Notes: generated from the letters alone by a model not told the origin. DNA of 64,000 nt from Macrostomum hystrix (GCA_950097015.1 CATNEN010000001.1:26496001-26560000); one strand, 5' to 3'; positions 1-11,803 are shown, counted from the first letter of the stretch. Program-made: numbers and translations.

Positions 1-915
1 TGCTCAAACCGGCCCAACGAGTGCTTCGCCTGTCGGAGAGGAGTATTGTTCAATGGTGTCTGTAGAGAATCCTGTCCGTCGAATACTAGTACCGCTAGTG
101 GTAATGGCACTGGCGTGACTGTTTGGCGACAGATCGGCAACATCTGCGTAGAGAAGTGCTCACTGCCCTTTGTTGTTAGCTCTGACGGCAGGCGCTGTTT
201 AATCGAGTGTCCATCAGCAGAAGTCCCTATCAAAGGAGTTTGCACAAAGTGTATTGACAAAATTAGCTCTAAGCCCTGCAAATCGTGCAATGTCTTCTTT
301 AGAATATCTAAAAAATTAGCATACTCATTGAGGACTGAGCAGTGTTCGATTTGGAGGGCCGATTCTTCTCTATACGTGTATGCTAGTGATCTAAGTAGCT
401 TAGAATACCTTAGAGCATTCGAGAATTTAGAGTACTTTTACGGAAGTCTAATAATTGAGACATCTGCATACTTACCAGACAATCTCCGATTCCTACGTAA
501 TATCAAATACGTCACTGATTCATTTGAGATTTTCTCGCTCAATACGAGATACCTCGGACTAGCTAGCTAACGGTCAATAGCTAGCTTGGAATATACTCGT
601 GACCTTCAGCTTAGGAATATTAGTGATCTTTGCAGAGCCTGGTATCCAAGCAATCGAATCCGAGAAATCCAGGAAGTCACTAAAGAATTTCAAATTACAA
701 TAGAAAACCTGAGCTTTGATGACAGCAGCGAGATTTGCCGGAACGCTACCTGCGATGCTCAGTGCCAGGACGAATGCTGGGGACCCGGTCCAGACATGTG
801 CGTGGCGTGTCGGAACTTCAAAGTGAACGGCCGCTGCTATGCCACCTGTGCGGAGTCGGGCAGGATTGAAGTAAATGGGAATTGTGAACTGCCTGTGCCA
901 CAGCTAATCGGCTAA
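1..915 (+). pseudogene. Secreted EGFR-ectodomain-like gene, copy 1 (5' part outside window, interrupted by an in-frame stop)
   Basis: The frame is open from base 1 and corresponds to residue 284 onward of the complete copies at 9334 and 19315. It covers the end of the furin-like Cys-rich region (CR1), the second receptor L domain (L2), and the start of CR2 with the EGFR-type motif CWGPGP followed by CRNF. A TAA at 568-570 interrupts L2. It lies in an 18-bp segment (568-585) absent from both sister copies; the same frame then resumes to the family stop at 913-915. The inserted segment looks like a duplication of TAGCTAGC (560-567 and 578-585) around a 10-base filler. Outside L2 the sequence is almost identical to the sisters. 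It is either a pseudogene or a gene for a protein ending within L2. Family assignment is firm; activity is unknown. Confidence 0.8.
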
Positions 916-1230
916 TGCGATGAAGGCTGCAACGGTCCAGGGCGTGATCAGTGTGTGAACTGAGAAGTTTCGTTACGAACAAATCAGTGCTTCATTGTAA
1001 TGAGACTAAATTTGAGCTACTAATAGTAAACCAATATCCCTATGAAAATTCTAAGATGAAATTTGGAACAATTTGTTTGTCTTCAATTAGTCGATTAGCA
1101 CATGCAGTGGCACACCATCAAGGCAAGCCGTTGTGGCCATATTTGGTCACCTGAGTTTGACGTCGCCATTTGTTGAAGCCAGTCAGGAAAAGACCTTCAG
1201 CACTTGAGTGTTTTTAGTTTTCGATACCTA

Positions 1231-1320
1231 AATAAAAATAGACTCGTACTTCAAAATCAAATACTACTACTCACAGTAGTATTTGTCGTGCATGCACGAC
1301 ATGCACGCATGCACGTCCTT
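1231..1320 (+). terminator. Poly(A) signal and downstream hairpin, ectodomain copy 1
   Basis: AATAAA at 1231-1236 lies about 315 bases after the stop. It is followed by a near-perfect stem (AAATACTAC / GTAGTATTT, about 1258-1285) and then GTGCATGCAC palindromes. The arrangement recurs in all three units (11398 and 21391). The poly(A) role is inferred from position; the hairpin role is unknown. Confidence 0.5.
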
Positions 1321-1638
1321 CATAAGCTTGTGCATTGCTGTAGCTGAGTAAATCATTTGCCTATCAAGTATTTAATCAACAAGGTGCTTTGTGGCTCGCA
1401 CTTTTACTCAGCAGCAGAGCTGCACAATGTCTACTCGATGTACTCGAATTAGGCGTTGAGTTGAAAAGTCAGGGTTTTGTGAAGAGTCTTACACGGGTAT
1501 AACTCCCTTGCTGCTTTTATTATATCCAGTTTAGTGTTGCTATCGGCATGCGTTTACTGGTGTTATTTTACGGAGCGTCACTTCTAGGCACTACAGACTC
1601 AAGGATGCTACTTTCTTTAGATTGTTCGCTCAAGCTAG

Positions 1639-2775
1639 TTTACAATATTAGATCTCGCTTCTCTGCGACTACTGGTCTGAGTACAGAGACAATTCAACTC
1701 AGGAACGAAATCTCAACTCGCGATAGCTCGAGCAAAGCTGTGAGCCATTTCTCTCGACTTAACTAAGGTATTTAACGGTTGAAAGGAGAGAAATGTGTCA
1801 AGCCAAACACGCGCGCACACACAATAGCTAAGGGCTACTGCGTGCATCCAATGATTGGATAGAGGTGCTGCACATATAAAATCCGATTTCGTCGTTAATG
1901 GACGTTTAATGGGCGCATTCTGAGCCACGAATCTATCGTCTATGGTTGGAAAATGCGAAGTCTTGAACCAGTGTGCCATATTATGGTCCCGAAAACGGGG
2001 CCCATTAAACCGTATAATGGGCGCCAAATAATGGGCCGCAAATCATTTATTGACGCGAAACGTTTCAAACATGTTTAAACAAGTAGAATAAGCGACAACT
2101 AAGTAGTTAATAGTCAGTGGCAGTAACGGTCAATACCCAGCGTGAGGTAAACATCGTTAGTCGAATTTGATCACGATCCTGCCACCCTCGATGACAAGAG
2201 ACTTGACCCCGTGGCCAGCAGTGGACTTACCGGAGTCCGCTTGATGGACCACTGACGTTCGTCAGACGACTGGAGTCCTGCAAAGCGTCAGAGGCAATCC
2301 TCGTAACCTTGGCCGATGGGCCTATTCTCATTCGAAATATTATGATCTCAAAATAAAAATTAATAATAATGATTGCTTCTCGATATTCGAGACACTTTTC
2401 TTAAGCTCTGAAAATAAAACAACGCTAGCAGCTACGCCTGCTCAATCAGTCCTCTTTTAGAATTTAATCGTAGATCGTATAACGCTTGAAGAAATGCTCG
2501 AAAAGAAGTTAAAAATTAAAACAAATGACGCATTTAGCTCGTAGCTATGCTCAACATTTTTTTTCTAGTTCTGATTCGGATAACGCTTGCAGTTATGTTG
2601 GATAATTTTTGTTAGCTTGGAATACAAAAAAATGCTAACAGCAACGTAAGCTCAGTCTTCACTTCTTTTTTAATCCTATTGAATATTGCTTGCATGAATG
2701 CTTAAAAACGCTGAAAGTTAAAAGGAACAATCGCATTGCTCAAAGTATTTTCTAATATTTCTGAATCAATAAACC
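1639..2775. other. Spacer of unit 1 without recognised gene
   Basis: Positions 1639-1855 match unit 2 (12618-12850). About 1856-2775 is AT-rich, has no counterpart in unit 2, and shows no coding similarity I can recognise. It has TAATGGGC-type short repeats near 1900-2030. Open frames here are short and lack family features. Confidence 0.4.
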
Positions 2776-5400
2776 ATGGCAGATATGCTCGAAAATTCTT
2801 TCCTCAGTTTTGTAGCGAATAAAACTTGCTGCACTCAAATTTTTTGGGGGGGCGCCCACCCCCAGCCCGCTCCTTATCTGCCTGTCTGGCTTGGAGATCG
2901 GGCCACCTTCCGCCACTCCCCCTCTCCGCCGCTACCCACCTTCCCTCGCTCTCACCACTTCCGCCGCTCCACTCCTTAGCGTAGGGATTTTGCCTACGCT
3001 AGTTTGCCGGCATTTCTTTGTGTCCTGAACCCATTGTGCCACACCACCTAGCCTTCTAGTCTCAGTAGTGCACCGCCATACGATGACGCCACGCCCTAGC
3101 CACCGGCAACTCAGTCTCTATCATACTTACTTCATAATTGTTGCCCGCCGCGGTGCAAGAAGGGATTCAACCCTACGTGAAGACCCTGTTTTATTGTTAC
3201 TATTGTTGCTATATGTCGCTAATACCGAGCGAGTCTGTATGTACACCTATATCCTCTACGTCGCCAATAATAATACTCGTCATCATCTACTACAACCGTC
3301 ATTGCCCGAGTGCTACTGCTAGACAAATATTCGCCGTGTTTGTCGTTATTTATTCCACCTGGGTCCTCACCGAGAGCGTCACATTATTTCTTCGATAATT
3401 CGCTTTTACCATTTCGATAAATAATGTTACCCCCTCCATTATTTTTGCCAGCCACTTGATAAATTATTCTACCCCATTGATTATTTATACTCCACCTTGA
3501 TAATTTATGCTTTCCTCATGATAAATTTTGTTTACCTCTCGATAATTCATTCTCTCCCTCGATAATTCATGCTTCCCTGTTAATCTATCTACTGATTAGC
3601 TACTATCATATCTTTTCTATGGATAATTATGCTTTCTTCTTGATAGTAAATGTTTCCTCTTGGATAAATTATGCTTCCACATCGATTATTAATGCTATCT
3701 TTTGGAAATCTCATGCTTTCCCCCAGAAATATCATGCTTATCTTGCTAAACAACTCGTAAAAACGATACAATTGAAAAAGCTAAACGCTAATATTGCTGT
3801 GGTTTAAATGTTGCCTTATATTTCTAAATCTAATTACGCTTGCAGCAACGTGCGAAAAATCTGTCCTTAGTTTTATACTGAATAACGCCTTTTTACCGAA
3901 AGACTATATTTTTTCACTATATTATTACTCGTACCCAAAAGAGCTGAATAAAAATGTAAATAGAAAACAGTTACTGATAATTATGCATAACAATAATTAG
4001 CTACCCCTTGATAGATCATACTACCCCTCAATAATTCCTGCTAGTGTTGTAGTGCTGCTTTTTAATAGCACTTCCCTAGTAATTTAACTTCCTCTATTAG
4101 TAATGCATAATGCAAGTGGTTGGCTTAACCTCCTTATTTATTGTTTTCAGTCACTTAAAGTGACCTGTACAATCATTATACCGCACCCCTGTTGGGTGGA
4201 TTGATTCAAACTACTGAGATTTTGGGTAGCGTGGCTTTCAACACGATAGATCTGGCCTTCTGCCAGTAATGTTCTAGATACTAAATCTAGGTAATTCTGG
4301 AGACACTGCGGCTCTCAGGTGTTTCAGACAATTTAGTCAGATATTTCGGGCTCTCTGGCCAGTCTGTACTCGGGCTTCTCCCGGATCGGTTTTTAACGGT
4401 TTCCACTCACTTAGAAATAAGTAAGGCTTTTGAGTATGCTCACAAAGAGACAGAACTGTTTAAGCTCCAATTTAATGGCAGACCAAACGGTTAGCTTCCT
4501 GTATGAAAACCCCTCTGTATTTATACCAAAAATCCTATCGAATATTCCCAGTATATTTCAGTGGAGTAAAACAAAGTTTATGTATAGATATTTGTAGCAT
4601 ATAAAAAATATGCTACATATTTAGATGTTTTAACATGTTTTAACATGTTCTAACATGTTAAATGTTTAACATTTAACATGTTAGATGTTAAATTTATTTC
4701 GCGCGCTAGTTTAATTTGGCCAATGAGAGCCCTTTACACTATCCCTAAATAAATTATTCTATCCTTTTGAAAAAAGTGCTATACCCTGAAAGTATTATGT
4801 TATCCTAGAAATCTCATGCAATGTACATTAAGTTAGCACATTAAGTTAGCCATATATTAACGCACGTAGGGTGCTACAAGTAGTGACGCAATCCTATTCA
4901 ATTGAGAGCATCCGCCCTGTTCTGTGCTACTAACGCACGCACGGGCGAGAAAAAGCACAGATGCAATCTAATAAAGCTGACAGTGTCCGGCCCTATTCTA
5001 TACAGAAAAAACTGGGTCTATTGTATTCTGGATCTATTCTAACAGAAAATGACTGCTTTTTCGAATATTAAATGCCTTTAAAATTAGCAAATAATTCGAA
5101 AAACGTGTACCATCTCGTTAAGAAGGCAAATATTTTAGAGAAAGAATCGCGAAAATCGGACAACGTTTTTGCTAGAACAACGACAAGACCACATTTTACA
5201 TTGAGTGAATGGACACACACACTTTTAGCATAATAGAAGATAGAGAGTACAACATCCCTCCCAATAGCTCGTATTGGTTAACGACTGAGGAATAGAGAAT
5301 GATTAAAATAAGCATTTTGTTTCCACGCATGCGAAGCTCACAAAAGGTAACGTAGTTTGGCACGGGACACAAACTTAAATGCAGTAGGTAAGTCAGATTG
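2776..5400. repeat. Spacer block with degenerate ~27-base AT repeats, unit 1
   Basis: A GC-rich stretch (about 2840-3330) is followed by many imperfect copies of a roughly 27-base motif around the core GATAATTCATGCTT (about 3395-3740, with outliers near 4010 and 4750). The block recurs at 13.80-15.59 kb. The two 84-codon frames in it are conserved only as DNA and have no protein hallmarks. Unit 1 alone has 4593-4790, which contains a perfect 10-bp-stem hairpin (4593-4617) and nested AACATGTT palindromes. No gene recognised. Confidence 0.5.
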
Positions 5401-5417
5401 TCACAGTCAAGTCCTTG

Positions 5418-5960
5418 TTAGCGGTTCGCTTTACTTTGACACCGGATGCTGCCATCGACTGGCGTTCCGAACATCAGATCGGCGGCGGAGATTCCCGTGA
5501 CGGTGTGTGGCGTGTTGCTGTACACGGCGAGCCACTCTCGCAGCGCAGCTCGCCAATCAGTTTCTTGGGCTTCAGAAATGCAGAGCAGCTTGCTGAGGGA
5601 CCGATTTAGTTGCTCTGTAATGCCATTTAATTTGCAGTGGTATCGTCTGATGCGTAGATGGCTAATCCTGAGACTTTTGACAAAGCTGTTCAACACCTTT
5701 GATGCAAACAGTGGGCTGTTGTCGGATACAACCTGTCCTGCGGTTCCGAACGTTCCGAAGATCTGCTGCAGTTTTTTGATAGTGGCTTCTGCTGTCAGCG
5801 ATTTCCTGGCACAACGAATGGGTAGCGTTAGAAATGTTCGACAACTACCATGAAGTGCCGGCCGTTAATTGGCACGAGGAAGTCAAACCCGACGGTCTCT
5901 GGCGCTGAGTCTCTGGCCTTGACAGAAAAGCATGAGAAATGATACGCGGGAAAGGATGGA
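5418..5960 (-). pseudogene. Ty3/gypsy integrase relic, unit 1
   Basis: Read on the minus strand, this gives an integrase core. VGFDFL carries the first Asp, VSDN the second, and NGITEQLNR the Glu. DWRAALREWLAVYS and HTVTGISAADLMFG follow as the usual tail. The order and wording match gypsy-type integrases. The frame is broken by a TAA directly after VVEHF and by at least one frameshift before the VSDN motif. The same TAA occurs in the unit-2 copy. Host sequence (6256-6440) replaces the adjoining gag part. Non-functional relic. Confidence 0.75.
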
Positions 5961-6255
5961 AGGAGAGCGTCGCGATGTTACAGATTTCGCGACACTCAGG
6001 AAATCCTACTCAGAAGTGCGGATATCCCTTTCGAATTTCCTTGTTCTCCATTGCCTACCCTAATAAGTCGTTGCGTTGCTTTAAGGCGAGGGACTCAGCC
6101 TTTTCACAATATTCAGCATCAGACCTTTGGTGCAGTGCTAGGGCTACCGCTGCATGGTCTCTATTAAAACTACTTAGTGGCTTTTAAAGGCCGATTGTAG
6201 GCACAATCGCGCTGCTATGCCGAGTGTTTTGAATGTCGTCCGTACTGCATTTCAG

Positions 6256-6440
6256 ACAACAAGACCTTCACAAAGACTGACAGGCCAACCAAGACAGTCA
6301 CCGCCACTGTTGCAACTAACTGGACTGTGTCCATTAGGAACGACCTCTTCTGTCTGGAGAAGTGCGCCAGCAGCCCCAGCTGCCAGGCTGTGATTTTCAA
6401 CGAACGGCAGCTGCTGTGCCACCTGCTCAGGTTTTTTTGA
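6256..6440 (+). pseudogene. Stray PAN/apple-like terminal exon inside the gypsy relic
   Basis: An acceptor-like TTTCAG at 6250-6255 is followed by a 185-base frame ending in TGA, with exon phase 2. Its product shares CQAVIF, LCHLLRF and a TKTV stretch with the last exon of the minus-strand gene at 38354-38592, in the same phase. It therefore looks like a duplicated terminal exon of that gene family, dropped inside a dead gypsy element. The corresponding place in unit 2 has gag sequence instead. No other exons of the family are near, so I treat it as an orphan fragment. The copy still reads through without a break. Confidence 0.55.
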
Positions 6441-6619
6441 GTGCCACTCAAGCTCAAGAATTCTCCGAACAACTTACAACGCGGATCACAAAAATATCTG
6501 GAGAACTAAGGCAGGGACCACTGAGTAAATCGCCAGGGGAAAAAGCATCCGAAATCTCACATTTTCTCGCAACCATTGCCGATCCAAACATTTCCTTCAC
6601 CTGCTACATATAGGTTAAT

Positions 6620-7320
6620 ATAAACGAAATGTCAAGATACGAGCGTAGGCCAAAGTTGAGTTACGAGTTACATAATTGACTGCTCATATATAGAAGTTAG
6701 CACATTAAAACGTATTTAAAACTAGTCTATTTAACTGCATATTATTTATACGCGGTTTTGAGGTCCTTAATGAAACAAAAAACTATTCTGTTATACTGCC
6801 AAACATGGAAAAACGAAGGTTAAGGGTCTCAAAATGTCCTGTTTGTTTCTAGATCAGAAATACTTGGCAGAATGTGATTTGTACAAAGTTAAAATCTGTT
6901 TCTTTACACGAAAACGTTACAAAACCAGAGTGATGCAGAACCGAGATTGAAACGCGAAATATTTCATATTTCCGTTTAACAATTCTTCTAGCTTGCTTAT
7001 ATGGTTTTTCGATTTCAATTTTTTCAGTTTTACTTCACTAGCTTCTGCGCCATAAAATTTATTATTCTACCAATATGACTCATGTAAACGAAAAAGTACT
7101 GTTGGGAACTGAACTGAATATTGCTTGTACTCTCTTGCTAGCAATTAGACTTTTCTTTTCTGCGTGGCCTTTAAGTGACAACCAGGCATCTATTGGATAA
7201 TTATCTGCATTGGATAATATTGGAAAATTACCTATTGCAGCTGCCGAAGACCGCGTACAACGTTCCAGCCCCCAGAACCTGCCGTCTATTGCCAGCACGA
7301 TCGCCATAGTCCCGAGGAGA
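6620..7320. other. Unit spacer, nothing recognised
   Basis: AT-rich sequence collinear with 17.07-17.79 kb. No coding, RNA-gene or repeat signature seen. Confidence 0.4.
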
Positions 7321-8640
7321 GGTCCCCGCGGCGGGTGCCGATCGCCATTATCCTGAAGAAAGGCAAGAAATCCGATGAGATTGGCTTCTTCTGGTCGATT
7401 GCCCTGAACTCAAGGCTGGCTAAGCTAGCCGAGCGTTTGGTCCAAGCGTGGCTCTACGGGTGGGCCGAGTTCCAGCAACTGCGGCACACCTTTTACTTTT
7501 TACTTAATTGCAGGGGGCCTGGGGCACTTGACGCACAAGCGCAGGAACGACTAGGCGGGAGTCGCCCATCGCGCCATCTGCACCCCTGGACACAGGAACC
7601 TCACACAGCCGCAAGCCAAGTGGGGAAGGGGGCGGCAGCCGGAGTGCCACTATCTCACCACAGGCCCGCACACGCACAGAGCAGACCAAACCAGGGGAGG
7701 ACTTCGATGCCTGAAGGGTAGGGTCGAGAGGACCAAGCCACGCGCGCAGACGGCTGGTGAAACCTCGCCGCTCAGAGCACGCATGGCTGGTGCACACCCG
7801 CCCCACCCCCATACAACGCCTCACACCCGGCCCAACGCACAAACACAAACACAAACAAGCAGGCATGCAGAAGGCAGGGGTTAGGCTATTCTAAATTAGC
7901 TTTGGTTGCACAGAATAAGGTGCATCTCCGCAAGTCACTACTTCGCAAATCTCCAGCTAAGCCCCGAAATAATCGTGACTTGGAGGGAGGAACGAACCAG
8001 CGACCATTGGAAAGTGAGGCAGCGACATTAGCCGCTGACCCACTCACCCCCTCCTGCTGCACCCCACTCAGGCCGGTCGATGCGCAGCAGCAGATTGCCC
8101 GGCTTACTCAGCTCATCAGTGACGGCCACCAGAAGCCAGACGGATGGTTGCCGTCTTGTTTGAGTTCCGTAGACTGTCTAGAATCAGGGTCTGTTGCACA
8201 TGCTGCACGCCGCCTGGATCTGGCCGCGGGCGTTCGCTGGCAAACAAGCCTCTTGGCTGACCGACGAGCTGCTGTCAAGGCGCATGGCGCGCTGAGCAGC
8301 CCGGATCTTTCGCTAGGCCCTGCCGCAGTCGCGTTCTCGCCCCACTCCTCTTAGCGCTGAACATCAACGACCTACCCGGCTGCTGTCAGAGTACGTGTAT
8401 TCTGGATGAACTTTGCTTGACGCAGATGATCTCGCCGTCGCGGTGCAAGGCTTGACTCCGGAGGAGGCCGAGGCGAAAGCGCAGCGGGCAATTGACGCGG
8501 TCACCGCCTGAGAGAAGACTGGTTTATCTTTGGCTAAACGATATAACTTTCGCCTTGGACCGCCAGCAGCGCTTCCTCGGCATCATCCTGGATCACTGAA
8601 ATCGGGGTTTCCAGGCCTCTATCGGCGTCAATATTGCACC
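7320..8640 (+). pseudogene. LINE reverse-transcriptase relic, unit 1
   Basis: Plus-strand fragments match a jockey/CR1-like non-LTR reverse transcriptase. A finger-region stretch ending IALNSRLAKLAERLV lies at about 7340-7460. Palm sequence near 8330-8440 reaches DADDLAVAVQG, the catalytic DD box with Tyr changed to Asp. Fragments lie in different frames, and a TGA follows AIDAVTA, where such elements usually have Trp. Non-functional. Unit 2 carries the same relic with an additional internal deletion. Confidence 0.6.
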
Positions 8641-9333
8641 TGCCTGCGTTTTTTATACGAGATTGAGGAGAAGGCCGCTTACCTGTTTATTAACTAGCCT
8701 AGCTTACGAGCCCTGTCTCTTCACCTCCACAAAGAAGTGGGCTAACGTTACAGCCTGAGCAGATCTCGGATATCTCCTGCTGTTTCCTGTTGCGAACAGA
8801 GCGGTTGGGCGCTGGCCAGACATCCGTTCTGAGGAGAGAACGCTTGGGCGAAGCGCTCGCAGGCAGCTCGCTCAGCTGCGCAGCAGGCTGTCTCCCCTCC
8901 TAGCCGCCTGCATGGCCCGCACACACACACATACACACACACACAAACATTTTCAAACTCCTTCAGGAAGCAAAAATGATTCACTTAAATTTAGTCTTTC
9001 ACGCTTCTTTTACTGAGAATTGCCCGAGTTGGAGCACAGTTAACTCCTGGAATTTAAGAGACAAAAATAAAACAGGCCAAAGTCATTTGACTTGTGATTA
9101 TTGATTGATTTTTATACCTCGTTTTGAGAAAAATGTTTTGAGTAAGTTTTTCTGCAGAGTCAGAGAAACGGGCAAAATGTGGCAAGTGGTGTTCTTTTTT
9201 GCTGAATAATTTGCCTGCGAAAGAATTTTGTTTTCGACGAGTCGCATTTAATTCAATTGGTATTTAAAGAAGTGAAACCTTCAGAGCTGGGAATCAAAAT
9301 CGAAAGAAAGCACTACAGAGGTGATTTAAGAAA

Positions 9334-11082
9334 ATGAATTTCCTGCAGCTTGTTTTTCGGTTGCTTCTTTTGCTTCCGTTGTTACACGACAATGTTGCTT
9401 CTGGCATCCGGATCTGCAAATCCTTACATATAACCAGCAAGGGCTATGAGACCCACAGAAATGTTAGTCGCTTGCAGGCGGACTTAACGGCTTTAGTAGC
9501 TGGCTGCCAGTATGTTCACGGCGACGTGACATTGGACAGAATAGGCTTTAGCGAATTCACAAACAAACAGCTTGGCGATGAAATTCGAGGCATGCAAACT
9601 GACTTTCTTGACTCCATTGTGGAGATCAGAGGAAAACTAGTGATCGAGCAAGTCAACCTTAAGCGCGTCACCTTCCGTAACTTGCGCACCATCCGAGGTT
9701 ATGCTTTTAATGAATCTACTGACTTCCCATTATATTCATTTGTATTATTCTTTTCGCGGTACATGAGGAAGCTGGAATTGCCCAAGCTGACTGCAATCAC
9801 AAAGAAAAATGTATATCTATTGGGGCCAATGCAGTCTAGCTTGTACTGCTACCTGTCCTACAGCATCAACTGGAGAAGCCTGTTTCAAGAACCAGGCCAG
9901 CGTTATTTTGATAACATATTTTCTGTTATTACAGAAGAAGGCCCAGATCTTTTGAGACGCTGGAGCTCACATGTGATAAGGCATACCTGCAATCGTCTGC
10001 TTTCCTGTCACGCCAATTGTACTCAAACTCCAATTTATAACCAAACTTGCTGGTCCGACGGTGTCGATGGCTGCCAAAGTAATCATCTGTGTCGTAAGCG
10101 CAAGTGTAAATTTACGAACCTATGCTTCCATAACCCGAACACTGGCCAAGAAGACTGCTGCCACGACGACTGCCTTGGCGGTTGCTCAAACCGGCCCAAC
10201 GAGTGCTTCGCCTGTCGGAGAGGAGTATTGTTCAATGGTGTCTGTAGAGAATCCTGTCCGTCGAATACTAGTACCGCTAGTGGCAATGGCACTGGCGTGA
10301 CTGTTTGGCGACAGATCGGCAACATCTGCGTAGAGGAGTGCTCACTGCCCTTTGTTGTTAGCTCTGACGGCAGGCGCTGTTTAATCGAGTGTCCGTCAGC
10401 AGAAGTCCCTATCAAAGGAGTTTGCACAAAGTGTATTGACAAAATTAGCTCTAAGCCCTGCAAATCGTGCAATGTCTTGTCTAGAATGACTGACGATTTA
10501 GTATACTCCTTGAGGACTGAGCAGTGTTCGATTTGGAGGGCCGATTTTTCTGTTCTAGTCGTGTATGCTGATTGGTTGAGTAGCTTAGAAAACCTGAAAG
10601 TATTGGAGAATTTAGAGTACTTTTACGGCAATTTAATATTTCAGAAATCTCAACGCTTGACAGATAATCTTCGATTCCTACGTAATATCAAACATGTCAC
10701 TTCTTCCTTTGAGATTACATTTCTCAAGACGAGATACCTCGGACTAGCTAGCTTGGAATATACTCCTAACCTTGAGCTTAAGGATATTAGAGATCTTTGC
10801 AGAGCCTGGTATCCTAGCAATCGAATCCGAGAAATCCAGGAAGTCACTAAAGAATTTCAAATTACAATCGAAAACCTGAGCTTTGATGACAGCAGCGAAA
10901 TTTGCCGGAACGCTACCTGCGATGCTCAGTGCCAGGGCGAATGCTGGGGACCCGGCCCAGACATGTGCGTGGCGTGTCGGAACTTCACAGTGAACGGCCG
11001 CTGCTATGCCACCTGTGCGGAGTCGGGCAGGATTGAAGTAAATGGGAATTGTGAACTGCCTGTGCCACAGCTAATCGGCTAA
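9334..11082 (+). CDS. Secreted truncated EGFR-type ectodomain protein, copy 2 (582 aa)
   Basis: Single open frame of 582 codons. Visible parts: a hydrophobic signal peptide (about residues 1-23, Leu-rich), receptor L domain 1 (~27-205), a furin-like Cys-rich region (~218-378), L domain 2 (~379-505), and the start of a second Cys-rich region (~523-578) with the EGFR-family spacing CWGPGP...C..CRNF. Several N-x-S/T sequons are present. There is no transmembrane helix or kinase domain: TAA ends the frame inside CR2. After the stop the same frame still reads CDEGCNGPGRDQC, a CR2 continuation, so truncation is secondary. The likely product is secreted and might bind EGF-like ligands or receptors as a decoy; that is inference, by analogy with the C. 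elegans secreted L-domain (irld/hpa) proteins. Start chosen for the signal peptide and because both complete copies share it. AATAAA lies at 11398-11403. Base use is more AT-rich than in the downstream genes. Confidence 0.85.
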   Translation: MNFLQLVFRLLLLLPLLHDNVASGIRICKSLHITSKGYETHRNVSRLQADLTALVAGCQYVHGDVTLDRIGFSEFTNKQLGDEIRGMQTDFLDSIVEIRGKLVIEQVNLKRVTFRNLRTIRGYAFNESTDFPLYSFVLFFSRYMRKLELPKLTAITKKNVYLLGPMQSSLYCYLSYSINWRSLFQEPGQRYFDNIFSVITEEGPDLLRRWSSHVIRHTCNRLLSCHANCTQTPIYNQTCWSDGVDGCQSNHLCRKRKCKFTNLCFHNPNTGQEDCCHDDCLGGCSNRPNECFACRRGVLFNGVCRESCPSNTSTASGNGTGVTVWRQIGNICVEECSLPFVVSSDGRRCLIECPSAEVPIKGVCTKCIDKISSKPCKSCNVLSRMTDDLVYSLRTEQCSIWRADFSVLVVYADWLSSLENLKVLENLEYFYGNLIFQKSQRLTDNLRFLRNIKHVTSSFEITFLKTRYLGLASLEYTPNLELKDIRDLCRAWYPSNRIREIQEVTKEFQITIENLSFDDSSEICRNATCDAQCQGECWGPGPDMCVACRNFTVNGRCYATCAESGRIEVNGNCELPVPQLIG

Positions 11083-11397
11083 TGCGATGAAGGCTGCAAC
11101 GGTCCAGGGCGTGATCAGTGTGTGAACTGAGAAGTTTCGTTAAGAACAAATCAGTGCTTTATTGTAATGAGACTAAATTTGAGCTACTAAAGTAAACCAA
11201 GATCCCTATGAAAATTCTAAGATGAAATTTTGGAACAAGTTTTTGTCTTCAAATAGTCGATTAGCACATGCAGTGGCACACCATCAAGGCAAGCCGTTGT
11301 GGCCATATTTGGTCCCCTGAGTTTGACGTCGCCATTTGTTGAAGCCAGTCAGGAAAATTACTTCAGCACTTAAGTGCTTTTAGTTTTTGTATACCTA

Positions 11398-11490
11398 AAT
11401 AAAAATAGAAAATTGACTCAAACTCTAAAATCAAATACTACTACTCACAGTAGTATTTGTCGTGCATGCACAACATGCACGCATGCATGT
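11398..11490 (+). terminator. Poly(A) signal and hairpin, ectodomain copy 2
   Basis: AATAAA at 11398-11403, then the same ACTACTACTCACAGTAGT hairpin and GCATGCA palindromes as in the sister copies. Likely 3' end of the transcript. Confidence 0.5.
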
Positions 11491-11803
11491 CTTTCATAGG
11501 CTTGTTCAGTGCTCTAGCTGAGTAAATCATTTGCCTATTAAGCATTTAATCAACAAGGTGCTTTGTGACTCGCACTTGTACACAGCAGCAGAGCTGTACG
11601 ATGTCTACTCGATGTACTCAAAATAGGCGTTGAGTTGAAAAGTCAACGTTTTGTGAAGAGCCTACACAAGTACCCTTGCTGCTCTTATTATATCCGGTTT
11701 AGTATATATCGGCATGCGTTACTGGGGTTATTTTACGGAGCGTCACTTCTTGGCACTACAGACTCAAGGATGCTACTTTCTATAGATTGTTCGCTCAAGC
11801 TAG

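Noticed and set aside
916-975. Selenocysteine or read-through at the TGA after QCVN in the ectodomain genes
   Set aside because: A TAA already stops the frame upstream in all three copies, and no further domain follows the TGA.
3068-3398. 84- and 86-codon frames repeated at 13978-14308
   Set aside because: Conserved as part of the duplicated spacer; no signal, domain or codon bias that would suggest protein.
10083-10472. 129-codon antisense frame conserved in copies 2 and 3
   Set aside because: It lies inside the ectodomain gene and is conserved only because the DNA there is near-identical; no domain.
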